A stretch of DNA of 64,000 nt from Sinohyriopsis cumingii (lineage: Eukaryota > Mollusca > Bivalvia > Unionida > Unionidae): positions 53,532,219-53,596,218 of the forward strand of contig CM068835.1 in assembly GCA_028554795.2 (NCBI GenBank). Direction: 5' to 3'. Under the pieces are notes generated by a model. That model was not told the origin of the DNA, made no database searches, and saw nothing but the letters and a program-made list of their open reading frames with translations. Below are positions 59,318 to 64,000 of this stretch, piece after piece (positions within the stretch are counted from its first letter, which is position 1; the number at the start of each line of letters is the position of its first letter). The position numbers and the translations under genes are program-made.

Positions 59318-59587
59318 GGGGCCCCGGGGGCCCCGAGTGGCCGAGTGGTCTAAAGCGCTCACCGTTACGGATCACTGCCATGTCACCTCTGTCTGCGTGG
59401 GTTCGAGTCTCGGATTCGGCCAATGTGGATATGTGAGAAAGCTTGCCAGTAGCTTCTCGAGGGTCGGTGGTTCTTTCCGGGGATTTCCCGGTTTCTTCCT
59501 CCACCATTAATACTGGCCGCCATGTATAGCCTATCGCGTGCTGAAAAATGGCGTTAAAGCCTACAACAACAACAACAACAACAACAA
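59318..59587 (+). mobile_element. tRNA-derived SINE, first unit of a dimer
   Basis: The tRNA-like head has box A TGGCCGAGTGGTCTAAAGCG and box B GGGTTCGAGTCTC, resembling tRNA-Leu/Ser. The body includes TTTCCGGGGATTTCCCGG, TACTGGCCGCCATGTATAGC and AATGGCGTTAAAGCC, and the tail is (CAA)n. The left flank is TCGTTTAAC, which recurs after the second unit. An extra GC-rich duplication of about 9 bp sits at the start. Confidence 0.85.
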
Positions 59588-59840
59588 CGGGGCCCCGAGT
59601 GGCCGAGTGGTCTAAAGCGCTCTCCGTTACGGATCACTGCCATCTCACCTCTGTCTGCGTGGGTTCGAGTCTCGGATTCGGCTAATGTGGGTATGTGAGA
59701 AAGCTTGCCAGTAGCTTCTCGAGGGTCAGTGGTTCTTTCCGGGGATTTTCCGGGTTCTTCCTCCACCATTAATACTGGCCGCCATGTATAGCCTATCGTG
59801 TCCTGAAAAATGGCGTCAAACCCTACAACAACAACAACAT
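59588..59840 (+). mobile_element. tRNA-derived SINE, second unit of a dimer
   Basis: Head-to-tail copy of the preceding unit with only a handful of differences (for example CTCTCCGTT against CTCACCGTT, and GCGTCAAACCC against GCGTTAAAGCC). The (CAA)n tail is followed by TCGTTTAAC at 59841-59849, identical to the sequence before the first unit. The whole dimer therefore sits inside one 9-bp target duplication. Confidence 0.85.
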
Positions 59841-59849
59841 TCGTTTAAC

Positions 59850-61256
59850 CAAAATGAAACAGGTTATGTAAACACAAATACCGAACCTGTACATATGATA
59901 GTGCCGGTAAACCGGATTAACATTGTATACGGTTCCGCTTTAGCGCCCGCACTTAATGAACTAAGTGCGTTGATAACGTGTTTGACAATTAATGCATACA
60001 CCGAGAGATCCGTCGTGTTTTTTCTTTTCTTTATGCGAGTGAATTGAAGTACTTAATCAACTCCCGTAGTAAACCTATTTAAACATCCTTATATTTAAGA
60101 TTCAATAACATTAAATGTATTAATGTATATATCAAACCTATATTTACCAGCATGGACATAACCTTGATGCAAGCATCCGTGTAAATAAAGTCATATGAGA
60201 CGCGACATGTTTTGTGATCGCCATGTTTGAAACGTGTTTTCAAATACAAGCCAAAACATCTGATGCTAATTTCAGTTAGCAGATTTCGAAACTCGAGACT
60301 GTTAAAACAAACTTCAAATTCCAGCAATGAAATATTATCTGTTTTTTTTTTTCTGTTACAACGAGAATAATCTTTTTTTGCTAAAATTTTACTTTCATTA
60401 TCAGTCAATCCTGGCTAGCTAAATCCATATCTATTCTATGTCCACCCATCTTTGGTCTCCATTATTCTATATCATTAGCACCCTAAGTCCCGAAATGAAA
60501 AGAAGAATAGAGAAGACATCAGCCTCTTAAACTTGGCTCTGGGCCAATTGGAGGGTGGGTGGGTGTGAAAAGGTTAACCCAGGAGCCATAGAATAGCAAC
60601 CGGCAACTAGTACCCTAAGAGAACCTTGCAATCGCACACACACACACACACACACACCATTAATTCCCCCTCAAATGTTGTGCCCCATTTGGCACCCTAG
60701 GCAACCTCTAGTTAGCCTATATCGACGGGCTGCCTCTGGTTAACCCAGATGAACTGGACATGTCTTTTAAATAGGCCTAAAAGTACAATTTACATCGGTA
60801 AATCTCCCAAACATTTGAAATTAACAAGAAAACGCAAGAAATACAACGCTGTCTCGGACGAAATTCAACCCCATCCGAGTCATCTCAAGAGGTTTGTTAT
60901 TTCACCATACTGAGTCCCGACAGGAAACGACCAATGCAAGTGTACTCACAACTGATCTATTTTTAAGTGCAATCTAATGACGTTCACTTATGCTGCATTA
61001 ATTTGTCTTTACCCTGTATTTTATTTCTCGAATGTGTCCTTCATTTTCATGTTTATGTCATATTATGTCGCATTTATTCATTTTATCAAAGTTTAATTTA
61101 AAGTGACACCAAAATCTGGAAATAGTGGGTAGGGATACGGCACACTGACCGCTAGGATAACTAGCTTTATATACAAATTGGATTTCAAGTTTTATATATG
61201 TTGTACTGAGTAACAGGATAGTCTATATTTGGCTCGTTATTTGTAAGTTTATATTA
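59850..61256. other. intergenic, no gene seen
   Basis: Contains (CA)n at about 60634-60658. The minus-strand open stretch at 60079-60408 shows no known motif. Confidence 0.5.
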
Positions 61257-61515
61257 AACACTATGTCATGTCAAGATATAGCAAGCATGATATTATCGTA
61301 TCGACAATGTACATACGGGCATATCATGATATAGTAAGCATGGTATTATAGAATGGACACTACATACTGTCATGTCAAGATACATTAAGTATGGTATTAT
61401 GGAATGGACGCCGTATATACTGTCATGTCAAGATACAGTAAGTATGGTACCATGGAATAAACACATTGCATACTGTCAAGTCGAGATACAGCAAGTATCG
61501 TATTGGAATGGACAC
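61257..61515 (+). repeat. 58-60 bp tandem repeat, about five units
   Basis: Units of the form ACTGTCATGTCAAGATACAG followed by TAAGTATGGTATTATGGAAT and GGACAC. Units begin near 61263, 61320, 61376, 61424 and 61474, with about 80-90% identity between neighbours. Confidence 0.85.
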
Positions 61516-61653
61516 TTCACCCACTGATCATTCCTCTGAGGAAAATATGTAACCTGTTGTTTTTGGTTTTTTGCAAAAAAGAAAAGTCCGTTCCGTTATG
61601 TTTCATTCTGAGAAAAAGATAATTTTATTTGTGCAAGGCTGTCTTTTTCTAGT

Positions 61654-61725
61654 ATTCTTGGTTTAAACCGCTTGGTTTTCAGTGTTCTGAGGTTTCAGTG
61701 TTCTAAGGCGGTTTAAACCAAGAAT
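61654..61725. repeat. perfect 18-bp inverted repeat with 36-bp loop
   Basis: ATTCTTGGTTTAAACCGC at 61654-61671 is exactly mirrored by GCGGTTTAAACCAAGAAT at 61708-61725. Each arm contains the palindrome GGTTTAAACC. The loop has a direct repeat of TTTCAGTGTTCT. It could form a hairpin or be a pair of operator-like or transposon-end sites. The function is unknown. Confidence 0.9.
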
Positions 61726-61840
61726 CGAAAGCGCGCAGGCTAGTTAGGTACTATTTTCGCACTGTTCGTTGTCAGTTTATTGATCCCTTGCTGGATCCAG
61801 TGCACTTGAAAGGATTGTTATTTGCCATATGATTTGCATT

Positions 61841-61843
<3 letters not shown>

Positions 61844-61912
<69 letters not shown>
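61844..61912. repeat. (TA)n microsatellite
   Basis: About 34 uninterrupted TA units. Confidence 0.97.
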
Positions 61913-61918
<6 letters not shown>

Positions 61919-62089
61919 CATCCTATATACATTGATTTCTTTCATAGGAATCCGGAATGACTGTGTAGATAGATGAGAATTAATTACTATATCGTCATGC
62001 CAGTGTGTCCGCTTCGCAAAAGTGCATAGATAACAGACTCACTTCCATCATTTTTTGGTGATACGTGCTTAGTCATGATGCAATATTGG

Positions 62090-62232
62090 CTGGTGCCTGC
62101 AGGCAAGGTGATGGATGGCTTTTACCGATGGACCTGAGTTCGAATCTCGCTAGAGTACGAATTAAAAATTCTCTAACCAGTATGTATGTATGTATGTATG
62201 TATGTATGTATGTATGTATGTATGTATGTATA
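62090..62232 (+). mobile_element. probable tRNA-derived SINE remnant
   Basis: Contains a good box B (GAGTTCGAATCTC, near 62131) about 50 bp after a weaker box A-like GGCTGGTGCCTG. A short AT-rich stretch and a (TATG)13 tail at 62181-62232 follow. The layout fits a short or truncated SINE ending in a microsatellite. It is not expected to be a working tRNA, since the acceptor arms do not pair. Confidence 0.45.
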
Positions 62233-64000
62233 TGAATTCCGCTTGTGATTGCTTACTGTCAAGGTGTTTCCGGCGAACAAATGTGTGAAGATCGCAAGTA
62301 TCACTACATTTCATTTATATGACGTAGTTATCTAGATTACCGGAACAACCAATTAGTTACGATTTACACTGTATGTATGAATCGCGAAGAAGAAAAGTGA
62401 TTATGCCTCTTTACTCTAAAATTAGTTTTAGGTCATCAAAGAAACTGCTTTCAATTGACTACAACAACTACATTATAATTTTGTCGCAGTGAAAACATAA
62501 GAAACAGCTGTTTCATGAACTTAATGCAAGGTTAAAATTGTTATTCTTTTGCTAGAAAAGTTCAATATTGGCTCTGTTATTTCGGTAGCGATGTTATCTT
62601 CAGAGATCTCACGCAGCTAACTGAATTCACTGTGCATTATTGTATACATTTTTTTCAATTTTAAAAATATAAATAAAACGCTTAAAGCAAAACGTACCTA
62701 TATTAATTTGTAGAATATGCTCTAGACACAGTAATAGGAGAAAAGAAAACAACACGTGGTATAAAGTTCATGTAGTTTTTGAACGTGTACGCTATTCTCA
62801 ATGACGTTTGTGGTGCCTATAGGAAGGTGACAAGTAGAGTAAGTCACGTGGTTAGGATTGAAGGTCAACCCTGAAAACTGTATGCAAACATTGCGCCACA
62901 AGTGTGTCTTTACATTTCATTTTGAGAAATCCACATCCACGTGTTTCATAAATATTCATGTACCGGTGTCAAAATAAAGAAGTGTAAATATCTGCCAGTA
63001 AATGATATTACGGCCTCCACGTAGCCTCATTACATTAGTGACGTTCTACCCATAATTCCCCGCCTCTTCCTTTCAAATTAACTCAAAGGATGGCCACTGT
63101 TCAGTGTGTAGAGTCATGCTTGTTATTTTTGCACTTTGACGGATATTTTATGATCAGTTTGGGCTGTCCGTCACCATGTAAACTGAACTCTGTTGCGATC
63201 TTTCACGTCGATGAGTAGATGAAAACGTCGATTTCAAAAGCTGGATGTAACTTTATCAATGGCCATGTCAAAAACCTAATGGTTTTAACCAAGAAAAACC
63301 TGTTTTGGAAAAGAGTATGCATTTTTCTTGAAAACTCCTCGAATCTTCGCGAAGATTTGCTTAGATCCATTATACAAATATACACGATAGCTATTTCATG
63401 TACAGTGTGCGTATCTTACCCCAGCTTGTGAAAAATTCAAGATTTTTGAAGATGTTTCTTTTTTTACCTTCTTCATGAAAACTTTTGTGGGTTTTTTTTT
63501 TACGAGAAAGTAACTGCATTGTCAAAAACGCAACATTTTTCTGAAAGGTTTGCTTCGACGTGTAAAGGCACATTTTTGTGAAAAAAGTGACATTCTTCAT
63601 GATCATTATACAATTTTCAAAGTTAATTAATGTTTTTAATGTTGAATTTGTTCATGAAGATTTTGCCCATCCAGGCTGATTCTATGTCTCTGGTACAAAG
63701 CCAAGTCGACACATATGATAACCAGTTTGCCTAATCCAATTTGCCGGTCTTAGTTCAAGTGTAAATGTGCAGATGAGGGCAGTAACTAAACAAAATGTAC
63801 GCTGATTAATCATGTTGTGGGTGGTGTTTAAGAGGAAGAAATGTAAGGTATTTGGTAGCTTCTGTTCACCTTCCCGAGTTGTGAAATATATATGGGTTAA
63901 TGATCTGATATGCAACCTTCTTTCCCACACCGACGCCCCATCCTTGAAGACGTGCCTGGACATGTAAAATCTCGATTTAGAAAGGGTAGTCCTAATTTTG
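62233..64000. other. intergenic, no gene seen
   Basis: AT-rich DNA. Short open stretches on both strands at 63200-63960 carry no known domain and no convincing splice pairs. Confidence 0.5.

Noticed and set aside
59318-59420. Possible functional tRNA-Leu/Ser gene
   Set aside because: The A and B boxes are present but the element continues into a SINE body and CAA tail, it is duplicated, and the tRNA arms do not close.

Overview
The window looks like a piece of an AT-rich lophotrochozoan genome, most likely a mollusc and possibly a cephalopod. This is inferred from long TA, CT/GA and GT dinucleotide arrays, tRNA-derived SINEs with CAA-type tails, and RTE-like and L2/CR1-like LINEs. No host gene is recognised with confidence. 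Most of the 64 kb is intergenic or intronic DNA full of repeats.

Layout. 1-11.8 kb: non-coding DNA with a tRNA-derived SINE (862-1203, minus), microsatellites, a 36-bp minisatellite (2932-3082) and a LINE 3' fragment (9430-10160, minus). 11.8-23 kb: two copies of one unknown repeat in opposite orientation (about 11815-15860 and 21080-22995). The first carries a 2.5-kb array of a 22-24 bp unit. Between the copies lie two exon-like segments with matching splice signals (17743-17979 and 19599-19697), the best candidates here for host coding sequence. 25.1-28.1 kb: a decayed L2/CR1-like LINE with an ATT tail. 28.4-30.5 kb: one unidentified ORF and one short exon-like segment.

30577-44995 is the centrepiece: a 14.4-kb Polinton/Maverick (adintovirus-like) element. 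It has near-identical terminal inverted repeats of about 205 bp and a 7-bp flanking direct repeat (AAAGGTG), and it looks young and essentially whole. One end carries a packaging ATPase (minus), a small zinc ribbon, a parvovirus-type phospholipase A2 domain and a retroviral-type integrase (all plus). The centre carries a B-family DNA polymerase fused in one frame to a superfamily-1 helicase (minus), followed by a cysteine-rich protein and a NUMOD4/HNH endonuclease (plus). The rest is one minus-strand virion block, in transcription order: a 604-aa virion-type protein, a pVI-like protein, the double-jelly-roll major capsid protein, a pX-like protein, the maturation protease, a coiled-coil fibre-like protein, a two-pass membrane protein and a penton-like minor capsid protein with a large internal insertion. 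Together these cover integration, protein-primed replication, packaging, capsid assembly and maturation, and perhaps cell entry.

45-64 kb: intergenic DNA with compound microsatellites, a 5'-truncated RTE-like fragment (48200-48470) and a nearly full-length but broken relative of it (52190-55142), an unidentified 124-codon ORF (49583-49957), a small relic of a second Polinton-type polymerase (58480-58690), a head-to-tail SINE dimer sharing one target duplication (59318-59840), a 58-60 bp tandem repeat (61257-61515), an 18-bp perfect inverted repeat (61654-61725) and a probable tRNA-derived SINE (62090-62232).
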